A stretch of DNA of 64,000 nt from Campylobacter concisus (GCF_003048535.1 NZ_PIRQ01000004.1:1-64000), one strand, 5' to 3'. Numbered from the stretch's first letter, positions 8,463-17,738 are shown. The notes: generated by a model not told the origin, from the letters alone. Made by a program: numbers and translations.

Positions 8463-9001
8463 TGCTTGAAGCATTAAACGAGGTTTGTAAAGAAATTTTA
8501 AAAGATAAAAAACAAGCCTTAATCGCTCTCACTGGGCTTCACGGTAGTGGCAAAAGCACACTTGCAAAACAAATTAGAAAAAATGGATTTAAAAACTTTA
8601 AACCTTATCAAATCGCTGTAATCGATGATGATGTAATGAGCCTAAATTTATTTATAGCTCGTCCAAAGATAAAAATCAAAAGCGATCATCAAGATGAGTT
8701 AAAGCCATTTTTTAAATTTATCATGTCATTCGTAAAAATCGTAATATACGTAAGCGCAAATCCACTCTTACGTATAAGTAAATGCGATATACTTTGTATT
8801 TTAAACGCTGATGAAGAAGCTCGAATTGCTGGAATTTATAAAAGAAATTCTAGTGACGATTTAATCAACACCCAAAAGCATATAAATAAAAAAGAGCTTG
8901 ATCTAGCAGGCCTTGCATATAAAGTCAAGTTAGAATTTGACTTAAAAGTTGGAGCAAAAAATGAACAATCCCGTCTATGTAATATCATTAAAAAGAGATG
9001 A
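8462..9001 (+). CDS. P-loop NTPase, possible small-molecule kinase in LPS locus
   Basis: A 179-residue protein with an unmistakable Walker A, TGLHGSGKSTLAKQ, near residues 24-37. An IDDD motif near residue 55 could serve as the Walker B or acceptor-side acidic site. The overall layout recalls adenylylsulfate kinase and shikimate kinase-like folds, so a sugar or lipid kinase is plausible, but the substrate is unknown. It begins one base inside the end of the deacetylase gene and overlaps the next gene by 41 bases in another frame, an unusually long overlap for this region. Confidence 0.65.
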   Translation: MLEALNEVCKEILKDKKQALIALTGLHGSGKSTLAKQIRKNGFKNFKPYQIAVIDDDVMSLNLFIARPKIKIKSDHQDELKPFFKFIMSFVKIVIYVSANPLLRISKCDILCILNADEEARIAGIYKRNSSDDLINTQKHINKKELDLAGLAYKVKLEFDLKVGAKNEQSRLCNIIKKR

Positions 9002-9746
9002 AGAGCGAAGGCAAAATTTACAAAGACAATTTAACAGATATGATGAATTTAAAATAATAGATGCGGTTGATGCTAAAAATTTTAGTGTCAATGAGTATTA
9101 CAGCGCCATGATAGATTGCTTATTAAAATCTTGCAATGAAGATTATAAATTTAAAATACCGCCATTAATTGCGACACCAGGTGAGCTAGCATGCACAATG
9201 TCACACATAAAAGCTTATGAGGATTTTTTACAAGGCGACGCGGAATTTACTTTAATATTAGAGGATGATGTTATTGGAAATGACGAATTAATAAATGAGA
9301 CCTTTTTGCTATGCAAAGATATAAGTAGTGATAGCATTTTGATATGCGGTGTACAAGATGGATTAAATAGTAGATTTCGTGCTTTTGGCAAAAAAATAAA
9401 CGAAAATTTATATCTTATCTCACCATACTCATATGCTAGTATATATAGAACGGCTGCTTACATTCTAACAAGAAAGAGTGCAAAAGCTCTGCTTGATTTT
9501 TACAAAGATGGTCTTTACGGAGCCGATAAATGGGAGGCAATCTTAAAAAATACTGATCTAAAAATGTATTTTAGTAACATCTTTTCTCATCCAGAGGAGC
9601 TAAATAGCTCTAGCCTAGAAAACCAAAGAAAGCAAAAAGAGAAGATAAATTCTCTTTTTAAAAGATGTAATAAAAATTTCTCATACAAGGTTTCAAGATT
9701 TTATGAAAAACATATTGCTAAAAATGAGAGAATTTTTACACAGTAA
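8961..9746 (+). CDS. GT25 family LPS glycosyltransferase
   Basis: A 261-residue glycosyltransferase family 25 protein, as used in LOS/LPS outer-core galactose transfer. The start is ATG 8961, with GGAG just upstream; a TTG at 8949 would add four residues. Family marks are YVISLKRDEERR at the start, GELACTMSHIKAYE near residue 73, and the DXD-like LILEDDV near residue 97. It lies last in the rightward gene series and converges on the deacetylase at 9755 with only 8 bases between. The sugar donor is not predictable. Confidence 0.85.
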   Translation: MNNPVYVISLKRDEERRQNLQRQFNRYDEFKIIDAVDAKNFSVNEYYSAMIDCLLKSCNEDYKFKIPPLIATPGELACTMSHIKAYEDFLQGDAEFTLILEDDVIGNDELINETFLLCKDISSDSILICGVQDGLNSRFRAFGKKINENLYLISPYSYASIYRTAAYILTRKSAKALLDFYKDGLYGADKWEAILKNTDLKMYFSNIFSHPEELNSSSLENQRKQKEKINSLFKRCNKNFSYKVSRFYEKHIAKNERIFTQ

Positions 9747-9754
9747 AATTTATC

Positions 9755-10513
9755 CTAAGATTTTAGTGTTGAATATATTGAGCCTAAAAAGTCATTTTGA
9801 TAGATAAATAGTGTCTTTTTTAGCCAACTTGCATCTTTTTTTACAGCTATGCGCCTTATATCATCAAGCACACCATCAGATTTATTTATCCCACGCTTTG
9901 TTGTGAAAAATACCTCATAGCCAACGCTTTTTGCCACATTTTTTAGCTCATCATTAAATTTACCTCTTGGCCAGCAAAGTAGCTTGTCATCAAAGCCAAA
10001 ATTTTTATACATAAATTCTTTGCATTTTGTAAAATTTTCTTTCATTTCACAAATACCAAAATAATCATCAAAATGCGTGTAAGTATGCGAGTGAAAATCA
10101 AAGCACTCTTTCATCTTTGCTATTTCCTCGTAGTTTAAAAAGACATCTTCAGGTCTAGTTGGTGCAGCATTTTTGTATTCGTTATGATCTAACTCTATAA
10201 ACTTGCCACTTTTTCTACTCGCCTGCTCTATCCAGCCAGCAACTAGAAAAATGGTCGCTTTAAGATTAAATTCCTTGATAATAGGATATGCGTAGACAAA
10301 ATTATCCTTCCAGCCATCATCAAATGTGATAAAGACACTCTTTTTAGGCACACTAAGCTCACCTTTTTTATATGCTACAAACTCAGCCGAACTTAGCGAT
10401 TTGTAGCCATTTTGAGCTAAAAATTTCATCTGATCTCTAAACTCATCTACGCTACTTGCAATAAACCCACTTTTTTTAAGCACATGATGATACATTAAAA
10501 CTGTTACACTCAT
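9755..10513 (-). CDS. NodB-type polysaccharide deacetylase (second copy)
   Basis: A 252-residue CE4 deacetylase with TVLMYHHV at the N-terminus, ITFDDGWKDN near residue 62 and FHSHTYTHFDD near residue 141. The metal-binding Asp and His residues are present. There is no signal peptide. Its tail (KKTLFIYQNDFLGSIYS) resembles the end of the deacetylase at 7665-8462. It overlaps the GT4 gene by 4 bases and is the last gene of the leftward three-gene unit. It probably removes an acetyl group from a sugar made by the neighbouring transferases. Confidence 0.87.
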   Translation of the reverse strand: MSVTVLMYHHVLKKSGFIASSVDEFRDQMKFLAQNGYKSLSSAEFVAYKKGELSVPKKSVFITFDDGWKDNFVYAYPIIKEFNLKATIFLVAGWIEQASRKSGKFIELDHNEYKNAAPTRPEDVFLNYEEIAKMKECFDFHSHTYTHFDDYFGICEMKENFTKCKEFMYKNFGFDDKLLCWPRGKFNDELKNVAKSVGYEVFFTTKRGINKSDGVLDDIRRIAVKKDASWLKKTLFIYQNDFLGSIYSTLKS

Positions 10514-11559
10514 TTTGCAAGTTCCATATATAAATTTTGAGTGTTTTCTATCATTTTTTCGATACTAAAAATTTCTTTTACGTACTCTCTGCCAAACTCA
10601 CCCATCTGTTTTCTTAAATTTTCATCCAAAATGAGCCTTTCAAGTACTTTTTTCAGCCCCTCTTTATCGCCATTTTGAAATAAAAATCCACTCTTTCCAT
10701 CACTCACTGCCTCACCAAGACCGCCAACATCACTTCCGATAGTAGCTAACTTGCACGAAGATGCCTCAAGCAGCGCTCCACCGATAGCCTCCATCTCTGA
10801 AGGTAACACACAAATATCAAGAGAGCCCAAAAAATCGCTCACATCGGTTCTATTGCCAAGCATAAAGATATTTTTTTTATCTTTTATATACTCTTGTAAA
10901 TTTTTATTTTGCGGGCCATCACCTACGATAAAAAGGGCTGATTTTTCTAAATTTAACTCGCTAAATGCATCGATTAAGAGCTTATGATTTTTAGCAGCTC
11001 TTAACACTGCAACGATGCAAATTCCAACTTCGTCGTCATTTAAGCCAAATTCTTTTTTCATATTTATCTTAAATTCTGGCGTATATTTTTGCGTATCGAT
11101 GCCTGTATAAATTTTGACGACTTTTTCCTTTTTCACGCCTCTTTTTATAAGATCCTCGCATACTGAGTCGCACACGCCGACTACTTTTGTACTTAGATTA
11201 TAAGGCAAAGGCGATGTTATAGGCAGCTGCAAATGCCTAGTACGAACCACACTGACGCCACAAATTTTGCCCACTATAGCGCCTATTGTGCCGTCTTTTC
11301 CTGAGTGAGTTGAGATGATTTTTATATTATTTTGCTTTACAAATTTGCAAATTTTTAAAATTTCAAAGATATTAAAAGACTTTTTGAGGTTAAACTCAAC
11401 GAATTCGCAATCTATTTGCTTTTCAAAGCTTTTTGAGCTAGGATTTAGCCCATAAAAAACCTTAAATTTGCTCTTATCTAGTCCATTTATCACACGCTGA
11501 GTACGGTGTTCCTGTCCGCCAAATCCAAGAGAGCTTTCAAGCTCAAGTATATTTATCAT
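10510..11559 (-). CDS. family 4 glycosyltransferase (second copy)
   Basis: A 349-residue GT4 enzyme. The acceptor-side loop ESSLGFGGQEHRTQRV is at residues 8-23. The donor domain shows IVAVLRAAKNHKLLIDA and the E-x7-E motif in PSEMEAIGGALLEASS near residue 265. It sits between a GT2 gene (3 bases upstream) and a deacetylase (4-base overlap), the mirror arrangement of the GT4-deacetylase pair at 6595-8462. The donor sugar is unknown. Confidence 0.88.
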   Translation of the reverse strand: MINILELESSLGFGGQEHRTQRVINGLDKSKFKVFYGLNPSSKSFEKQIDCEFVEFNLKKSFNIFEILKICKFVKQNNIKIISTHSGKDGTIGAIVGKICGVSVVRTRHLQLPITSPLPYNLSTKVVGVCDSVCEDLIKRGVKKEKVVKIYTGIDTQKYTPEFKINMKKEFGLNDDEVGICIVAVLRAAKNHKLLIDAFSELNLEKSALFIVGDGPQNKNLQEYIKDKKNIFMLGNRTDVSDFLGSLDICVLPSEMEAIGGALLEASSCKLATIGSDVGGLGEAVSDGKSGFLFQNGDKEGLKKVLERLILDENLRKQMGEFGREYVKEIFSIEKMIENTQNLYMELAK

Positions 11560-11562
11560 CTT

Positions 11563-12591
11563 CTACTCTTTAAATTCTTTCATTTTTTTATTTGACAAAA
11601 AGCCATTTATTGTATTAAAGATTTTTAAAATTTTTGATACATTTTCGTACGATTTTACATTTTTTAGCACTTTAAGCAAAATTCTCTGCTTTAGTCTAAG
11701 CTTTGAAAAACCAGATGAGTTTATGATGCTATCAATATCTGCATAAAAAAGATCAAGTGCCTTTACATAGCTACTATTTTTAAGATTTGGTCTTGCCAAA
11801 ATAGCTGGCATATAGACACTTTTGATCTTTCTAAACTCTAGATCTGACACCATTTCAAGAGCTAAATTTTTGTCTTTTAAAATTGAGATTATGTCATCAT
11901 AAACAAATTTATGATCCATCACAGCTTTTAATTTTTCAAAGCCAGCAGTGTTGTTGTCTCCTATCTTATAGTAATAAAAAGCCTTATTTAGCTTTACAAG
12001 AGTTTTTGAAGCGATAATATTTCTCACTACAGTGTGAAAATCTTCAGCTTGCGTGATCCCAACTGGAAATAAATTTTCTTTTAAAATTTTAGTCCTAATC
12101 GCCTTGTTTGCCGCATTATGCAAGACTTTGTTGTGCCTTGAGGCTAAAAGCCTTTTTAGATACTCGTTTTTATCGATTACGCCATCCTCTTTTGTCTCAA
12201 AATCCTTTAAAAGGAGCTTTTTATGACCATAGACCTTACACATATCTGTTATAACTATGTCGGCATCAAATTTTTCTGCGATATCATAAACGCATGAAGC
12301 ATAATCTTTTTCCACATAGTCATCAGCATCTACGCAGATAGTATATTTGCCACTAGCTAGCAATATACCGTCATTTCTGGCAGCGCTAACACCGGCATTG
12401 CTCTTTGTTTTTAATATTATTTTATCTTCATACTCTTTTAAAATTTGAGACGTGCCATCACTGCTTCCATCATCTACAACTATAATCTCAATATCATCCA
12501 TGTCTTGAGATATAAGCGAATTTAAACAATCCCTAATGTGCTCTTTTTTGTTAAAAACAGGCACTACAAAGCTTATTTTCACATTAGGCAC
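11563..12591 (-). CDS. family 2 glycosyltransferase
   Basis: A 342-residue GT2 enzyme of the GT-A fold. SFVVPVFNKKEHI at the start and VVDDGSSDGTSQIL near residue 38 form the nucleotide-sugar site, and DADDYVEKDY near residue 91 is the metal-binding DXD. The rest is an all-helical tail as found in many polysaccharide GT2 enzymes. It is the first gene of the leftward unit and is divergent from the O-antigen ligase gene. It should work on LPS outer core or O-chain; specificity is not predictable. Confidence 0.88.
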   Translation of the reverse strand: MPNVKISFVVPVFNKKEHIRDCLNSLISQDMDDIEIIVVDDGSSDGTSQILKEYEDKIILKTKSNAGVSAARNDGILLASGKYTICVDADDYVEKDYASCVYDIAEKFDADIVITDMCKVYGHKKLLLKDFETKEDGVIDKNEYLKRLLASRHNKVLHNAANKAIRTKILKENLFPVGITQAEDFHTVVRNIIASKTLVKLNKAFYYYKIGDNNTAGFEKLKAVMDHKFVYDDIISILKDKNLALEMVSDLEFRKIKSVYMPAILARPNLKNSSYVKALDLFYADIDSIINSSGFSKLRLKQRILLKVLKNVKSYENVSKILKIFNTINGFLSNKKMKEFKE

Positions 12592-12616
12592 GATACTTCC
12601 TTTTAATTTTTGTTTA

Positions 12617-12622
12617 ATTGTA
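12617..12622 (-). promoter_or_regulatory. -10 box for leftward glycosyltransferase unit
   Basis: The minus strand reads TACAAT about 25 bases before the GT2 start, within an AT-rich run. It is close to the sigma-70 -10 consensus. Confidence 0.35.
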
Positions 12623-12645
12623 TATTATTTTTAGTTCAGCAATGA

Positions 12646-12651
12646 TAAAAT
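12646..12651 (+). promoter_or_regulatory. -10 box for O-antigen ligase gene
   Basis: GATAAAAT lies 26 bases before the ATG at 12678. The gene has an AAAGGATC ribosome-binding site. Confidence 0.4.
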
Positions 12652-12677
12652 GTCCACTTAAAATTTAAAGGATCTGC

Positions 12678-13850
12678 ATGAAAAACGACATTGTCTCTAA
12701 GCTCTACAATCTCTTTTTGGTTATTGTCTTATTTACACTGCCGGTAACTGAGGGTTTAAAACAAATTTCACTCACACTTTTCGTCTTGGCTGGAATTTAT
12801 ATTTGCGTCAAAGAAAAAAGGCAATTTAAATTTGATCTCATAAATATCTCGCTTTTTATCTTTGTTTTGGCTACTTTTATAAGTTGCCTTGTAAATGGAG
12901 TTTCTGCATCAAGAGCGCTTGATCCACTAAGGTGTATGCTATTTTTCTTTGTGGCTAGAAGTGTTGGTATAGAAAAAATAAATTTTAAATTTTTATTTTT
13001 TGCCTTATTTGCCGGTTTTATCGCTGCATTTATTCCAGCTTGTATTAAGAAATTTACATCAAGTGATCCGACTGCACTTTTTGAGCTTAAATCAATAGGG
13101 CACGTAAATCATAGTGCTATTTTTATGTTGCTAGTTTTTTGTGTAGCTTTAATATCAGCAGCTGAGCTTAAAAAGATATATGAAAAATATATAGCTATAA
13201 TAGTAGCTGGGATTTGTGTATTTGGCATTATGATCGCTGGCTCAAGAGCCACCATGTATCTTTTGCCTATTATCATTTTTTCTATATTGCTTTATCAAAT
13301 TTCAAAAAAGCAAACTGGACTTAGATCAGCATTTTGTATAATAATTTTATTTAGTGTCATAGCCTTTTTTTATACATATATATCAGCAAATATTACACAA
13401 GATGAAAGATTTTATAGTCAGCTAACAAAGGGCGTGACAGGATCAGAGACTAGATATCCGATCTTTGCTAGTGCATTTTATACGTGGCTTGAGAACCCAT
13501 TATTTGGGATAGGTTCTGGTCAGTTTAAAATCATTGACATAACAAAGTATTTTCCAGGCAATGGCGAGATTCATGTTAGTCATTCTCACAACACCTTTTT
13601 AACATTTTTAACCGAAAAGGGTATCATTGCATTACTTTCATATTTGGTATTTCAACTATCACTATTTATAAAATTTATTAAAAATTTTAGACAAAATAGC
13701 ATAGTTTTTCTTGCACTTTTAATGCTTGTTTTTCAAAACGTCATCTCTCTTGTAAATACAACGTTTCACCATGAAAATGCACTTTTAATGCTGTTATTTT
13801 GGGCACTAGCTACAAGTGCTATAGATGAAAAAATTAACCTTAAAAATTAG
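12678..13850 (+). CDS. O-antigen ligase/polymerase family membrane protein (WaaL/Wzy_C)
   Basis: A 390-residue polytopic inner-membrane protein with about ten hydrophobic helices and a periplasmic loop carrying SHSHNTFLTFLTEKG near residue 310, the conserved His-containing segment of the Wzy_C/WaaL family. Such proteins ligate undecaprenyl-linked O-antigen to lipid A-core or polymerise it. GSRATMYLLPI near residue 190 provides the conserved arginine. It has its own promoter and is followed by a hairpin. Ligase and polymerase cannot be told apart from sequence, but the position at the end of an LPS core locus favours ligase. Confidence 0.78.
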   Translation: MKNDIVSKLYNLFLVIVLFTLPVTEGLKQISLTLFVLAGIYICVKEKRQFKFDLINISLFIFVLATFISCLVNGVSASRALDPLRCMLFFFVARSVGIEKINFKFLFFALFAGFIAAFIPACIKKFTSSDPTALFELKSIGHVNHSAIFMLLVFCVALISAAELKKIYEKYIAIIVAGICVFGIMIAGSRATMYLLPIIIFSILLYQISKKQTGLRSAFCIIILFSVIAFFYTYISANITQDERFYSQLTKGVTGSETRYPIFASAFYTWLENPLFGIGSGQFKIIDITKYFPGNGEIHVSHSHNTFLTFLTEKGIIALLSYLVFQLSLFIKFIKNFRQNSIVFLALLMLVFQNVISLVNTTFHHENALLMLLFWALATSAIDEKINLKN

Positions 13851-13869
13851 CTAACGCTCCGACACGCCT

Positions 13870-13901
13870 CAACCGTTTTAAATTTTATAAAGAAACGGTT
13901 G
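13870..13901. terminator. hairpin between O-antigen ligase and uvrA
   Basis: A perfect 9-bp stem, CAACCGTTT with AAACGGTTG, around a 14-base loop lies between two convergent genes. It can end transcription from both sides, although the T-run is interrupted. Confidence 0.6.
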
Positions 13902-13911
13902 GGCCAAATTT

Positions 13912-16740
13912 CTACTTTTTCTTCATTTCCTCAAGCTCTTGTGCTAGAAATTCACCTGTATAGCTGCCAGTTTTTTTGTAGTTTTTGGCTACATCTTTTA
14001 CATTACCGCACGTTATCACTTTACCACCCTTTGCACCACCTTCTGGGCCCATATCTACGATATAGTCGCAGTTTTTGATCACATCCATATTGTGCTCGAT
14101 CACAAAGACTGAATTTCCAAGATCAACTAAGTGATTTAGCACCTTTACCAGCCTATCGACATCGGCAAAATGAAGCCCCGTCGTTGGCTCATCAAGGATA
14201 TAAAGCGTATTTCCAGTATCGCTTCTACTAAGCTCTTTTGCTAGCTTCACACGTTGCGCCTCACCGCCACTAAGTGTGACTGCATTTTGCCCAAGTGTGA
14301 TGTAGCCAAGCCCTACGTCTTGCAGCGTGGTGAGCTTTGAAGCGATCTTTGGCACAGCCTTGAAAAACTCAACCGCCTCATCTATGCTCATATTTAGCAC
14401 TTCGGCGATGTTTTTGCCTTTGTATAAAATTTCTAATGTTTGAGCGTTATATCTAGCGCCATTACAAACGTCACAAACCACGTTTATATCAGGCAAAAAG
14501 TGCATCTCGATCGTGATCTCACCTTCACCTTGGCACTTCTCGCAGCGCCCACCTTTGACATTAAAGCTAAAGCGCCCTATTTTATAGCCTCTAAGCTTGG
14601 ACTCTTTGGTCTGCGCAAACAAATTTCTTATCTCATCCATCACGCCAGTATAAGTCGCTGGATTTGAGCGTGGGGTGCGGCCGATCGGGCTTTGATCGAG
14701 GTATATGGCCTTGTCTAGATTCTCAAGTCCGCTTAAATTTACTCCAGCTATCTTTTTTACTTTTTTGGCCCTATTTAGCTGCTCCTGTGCCTCTGGAAGC
14801 AAGGTCTGAAGTATTAGCGAGCTCTTGCCAGATCCTGAGACGCCAGTGATACCCACAAGGTTTCTAAGTGGAAATTTCGCGGTTAAATTTGAGATATTGT
14901 TGATATTTACATTTGAAATTTCGAGCCACTTCTCAGCTTTTCTATTTTTTTGATAGTCGATCTTTTTCTCACCATTTATATATAAAGCGGTCTGGGTATC
15001 TGAGCTTAAAAGCTCTTTTGAGCTACCAGCGAAAACAACGTTACCGCCAAATTTACCAGCTCCAGGGCCGATATCTACGATATAGTCAGCCTCCTCTATC
15101 GTCTTTTTATCATGCTCGACGACGATCACGGAGTTGCCTTTAGCTTGCAAATTTCTAAGTGTTTTTATGAGTTTTAACGTATCTCGCTCGTGAAGGCCGA
15201 TACTTGGCTCATCAAGCACATACATGACGCCACTGAGCCCACTTCCTATCTGGCTTGCGATCCTGATGCGCTGTGCCTCGCCACCGCTAATCGTCCTAGC
15301 ATCACGTCCGAGCGACAAGTAGCCAAGTCCCACGTCATACAAAAAGAAAAGCCTTTCGTTGATCTCTTTTAAGATAGGCTTTGCGATCGCCTTGTCGTAG
15401 TCGCTAAGATAGGCAAAATTTTTCTCATTTGAGAAAAAAGCAGTGCAGTTTTCTATGCTCATATCTAAAATTTCACCAAGCCCAAGGCCAGCGACCTTAA
15501 CCGCCAAACTTTGAGGCTTTAACCTGTGACCGTTACAAGCGTCACAAATTTTCTCACTCATGTATTCGTCAAAGTCTTTGTAATCCTTCAAAAGCCCATG
15601 TGAAATTTTAACAACACCATCAAACTTTCTAAGTAGCTTATTTCGCTTCCAAAAAAACTCAACTTCTTTGACATTTCCATATAAAACGAGCCTCTTTTCA
15701 TCTTCGCTAAGCTCATAATATGGCTTTTTGATATCGATGTCATTTTGCTCGCAAAAAGCAAGTAAAAATTTATAGTAATAGCTCATGTTATAGCCATAAA
15801 GTAGCTTGATCGCGCCGTTTTCTATCGACTTTTCCTCATCGATAATCTTGCTCATATCTAGGCTGTATCTTATACCAAGTCCGTCACAGTGCTCGCAAGC
15901 GCCCTTTGGCGAGTTAAAGCTAAAGCTTAGTGGCTCAAGCGGCGTAAATGAAATTTTACAATCAAAACAAGCCATGTGCTCGCTGTAATGTATAAAACTC
16001 TCTTTTAAGCCCAGCTCATCAGCATTTGCGATCTCTATCTCAACCTCTCCAAAGCTCTCATTTAGCGCCTTTTCTACGTCACTTGCAAGGCGTTCGTGAT
16101 TTTGTTCATCGATAGCGATCCTATCAACGATGACCTTTATCGTGTGTTTTTTCGTTTTAGCTAGCTCGATCTCCTCATCAAGCCTCACTACCACGCCATC
16201 TATTTGCGCCCTTACAAAGCCTTTTTGGCGTAAATTTTCGATCAAATCCGCCCATGTACCCTTCTTCTCACGAACTAGTGGCGCGTAGATGATCACTTTT
16301 GCGCCAAGTGGGAGCTTTGAAATTTCATTTATGATATCGCTCGCACTCATTTTCGAGATAGGTTTGCCGCATTTATGGCAGTGCTGTACGCCGACCCTTG
16401 CGTATAAAAGCCTTAGATAATCATAAATTTCTGTAATCGTACCGACAGTTGAGCGAGGGTTTTTAGAGGTGGTCTTTTGATCGATCGCAATAGCAGGCGT
16501 CAAACCCTCGATCTTATCAACATCTGGCTTACCCACACGGTCTAGAAACTGCCTAGCGTAGCTACTAAGGCTCTCCATGTATCTTCTTTGCCCCTCAGCA
16601 TAGAGCGTATCAAAGGCTAGCGTGCTCTTGCCGCTTCCGCTAAGACCGGTAAAAACTACTAATTTATTTTTTGGAATTTTAAGATTTATATTTTTTAAGT
16701 TATGTTCTCTTGCGCCAGTTATTTCAATAATATTGTTCAT
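13912..16740 (-). CDS. uvrA: excinuclease ABC subunit A
   Basis: The damage-sensing ATPase of nucleotide excision repair, 942 residues, a full-length UvrA. Two ABC modules are present: Walker A TGLSGSGKST at residues 31-40 and GVSGSGKSS near residue 636, each with an LSGGEAQR signature. Zinc-binding cysteine pairs are CHKC, CFDC and CEHC in the first half and CEKC with CDVC in the second. It is a single leftward gene closing the LPS locus. It should act with UvrB and UvrC, which are not in the window. Confidence 0.98.
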   Translation of the reverse strand: MNNIIEITGAREHNLKNINLKIPKNKLVVFTGLSGSGKSTLAFDTLYAEGQRRYMESLSSYARQFLDRVGKPDVDKIEGLTPAIAIDQKTTSKNPRSTVGTITEIYDYLRLLYARVGVQHCHKCGKPISKMSASDIINEISKLPLGAKVIIYAPLVREKKGTWADLIENLRQKGFVRAQIDGVVVRLDEEIELAKTKKHTIKVIVDRIAIDEQNHERLASDVEKALNESFGEVEIEIANADELGLKESFIHYSEHMACFDCKISFTPLEPLSFSFNSPKGACEHCDGLGIRYSLDMSKIIDEEKSIENGAIKLLYGYNMSYYYKFLLAFCEQNDIDIKKPYYELSEDEKRLVLYGNVKEVEFFWKRNKLLRKFDGVVKISHGLLKDYKDFDEYMSEKICDACNGHRLKPQSLAVKVAGLGLGEILDMSIENCTAFFSNEKNFAYLSDYDKAIAKPILKEINERLFFLYDVGLGYLSLGRDARTISGGEAQRIRIASQIGSGLSGVMYVLDEPSIGLHERDTLKLIKTLRNLQAKGNSVIVVEHDKKTIEEADYIVDIGPGAGKFGGNVVFAGSSKELLSSDTQTALYINGEKKIDYQKNRKAEKWLEISNVNINNISNLTAKFPLRNLVGITGVSGSGKSSLILQTLLPEAQEQLNRAKKVKKIAGVNLSGLENLDKAIYLDQSPIGRTPRSNPATYTGVMDEIRNLFAQTKESKLRGYKIGRFSFNVKGGRCEKCQGEGEITIEMHFLPDINVVCDVCNGARYNAQTLEILYKGKNIAEVLNMSIDEAVEFFKAVPKIASKLTTLQDVGLGYITLGQNAVTLSGGEAQRVKLAKELSRSDTGNTLYILDEPTTGLHFADVDRLVKVLNHLVDLGNSVFVIEHNMDVIKNCDYIVDMGPEGGAKGGKVITCGNVKDVAKNYKKTGSYTGEFLAQELEEMKKK

Positions 16741-16915
16741 TAAATTTATACAACCTTTTTAAAATTTTAATCTGTAAATTTAGTCTAAAAGTGATAAAAA
16801 CTTTATAAAGTAGTTTTTCTAAAATTTAAGATTGTAGTTAAATTTAAGGGCCTATTTATATCATTTTCAGCTTTTTTTGATATTCTACGCCAAATTTTAA
16901 TCTAAGGAGAAAAAA

Positions 16916-17200
16916 ATGTCTGTAAAAATAACTGATATATGCATAAGCTGTGGTTCATGTATTGATGAATGTCCAGTTTCAGCTATCGTTGATGATAGCG
17001 ACAACCCAACTGGAGCAGATACATACTATGTTTATTCAAATAAATGCGTTGAATGTGTAGGCTATAACGATGAGCCAGCCTGTGCATCTGCCTGTCCAAC
17101 TGACGGTTGTATCGTATGGGACGCTGTGGTATCAGGACAACCTTCTCGCGATCAGATCGGTGCTGATGCACGCAATGGCTCTATTCCAGTTATTCAATAA
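16916..17200 (+). CDS. fdxA: 2[4Fe-4S] ferredoxin
   Basis: A 94-residue ferredoxin with two cluster motifs: C9-x2-C12-x2-C15-x3-C19-P and C44-x2-C47-x8-C56-x3-C60-P. The 8-residue spacer and the C-terminal extension match the YfhL-like group with one unusual cluster loop. It is an electron carrier in the cytoplasm; partners cannot be told. In C. jejuni the homologue lies by ahpC and ndk and is iron-regulated; here it precedes ndk and is separated from it by a terminator. The ribosome-binding site AAGGAGAA is strong. Confidence 0.9.
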   Translation: MSVKITDICISCGSCIDECPVSAIVDDSDNPTGADTYYVYSNKCVECVGYNDEPACASACPTDGCIVWDAVVSGQPSRDQIGADARNGSIPVIQ

Positions 17201-17218
17201 ATTTATATTTATAAATTT

Positions 17219-17237
17219 TAGGCTCAATTTGAGCCTA
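17219..17237 (+). terminator. rho-independent terminator after fdxA
   Basis: An 8-bp stem (TAGGCTCA with TGAGCCTA) and 3-base loop are followed by TTTTATTTTT. Confidence 0.85.
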
Positions 17238-17260
17238 TTTTATTTTTAAGCTTTATTTGA

Positions 17261-17266
17261 TATAAT
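17261..17266 (+). promoter_or_regulatory. -10 box for the ndk-rpmF-plsX-fabH operon
   Basis: TTTGATATAATTGCC contains a perfect TATAAT 42 bases before the ndk start, just after the fdxA terminator, with a T-rich upstream region typical of Campylobacter promoters. Confidence 0.7.
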
Positions 17267-17308
17267 TGCCAACTTCAATTTAAATAACCTAGATTTAAGG
17301 AAAAATTT

Positions 17309-17722
17309 ATGCAAAGAACACTTTCTATTATTAAGCCTGATGCTGTTAAGAAAAATGTTGTTGGAAAAATTATAGATAGATTTGAAAGTAACGGCTTAAG
17401 AATCGCAGCTGCAAAGAAAATCCAACTTAGTAAATGTGACGCAAAAGCATTTTATGCAGTTCATAAAGATAGACCTTTCTTTAACGATCTAGTCGAATTT
17501 ATGATAAGCGGGCCAGTTGTGGTTATGGTTTTAGAGGGTGACAATGCAGTTGCTAAAAACCGCGAGCTAATGGGTGCAACTAACCCAAAAGAAGCAGCTC
17601 CTGGCACTATAAGAGCTGATTTTGCTGATAGCATTGATGCAAATGCAGTTCACGGAAGTGACAGCCTAGAAAATGCTGTGAATGAAATAAATTTCTTCTT
17701 TGCTTCAAGAGAAATTTGCTAA
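17309..17722 (+). CDS. ndk: nucleoside diphosphate kinase
   Basis: A 137-residue enzyme that transfers phosphate from ATP to other nucleoside diphosphates through a phosphohistidine. The active-site histidine is H115 in NAVHGSDS. The IIKPDAV start and REL-x-GATNP block are also intact. It is the first gene of a rightward operon and is followed by the DUF177 gene, whose TTG start lies 17 bases after the stop. Confidence 0.97.
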   Translation: MQRTLSIIKPDAVKKNVVGKIIDRFESNGLRIAAAKKIQLSKCDAKAFYAVHKDRPFFNDLVEFMISGPVVVMVLEGDNAVAKNRELMGATNPKEAAPGTIRADFADSIDANAVHGSDSLENAVNEINFFFASREIC

Positions 17723-17738
17723 TTTTAGGTCAAGAAAA

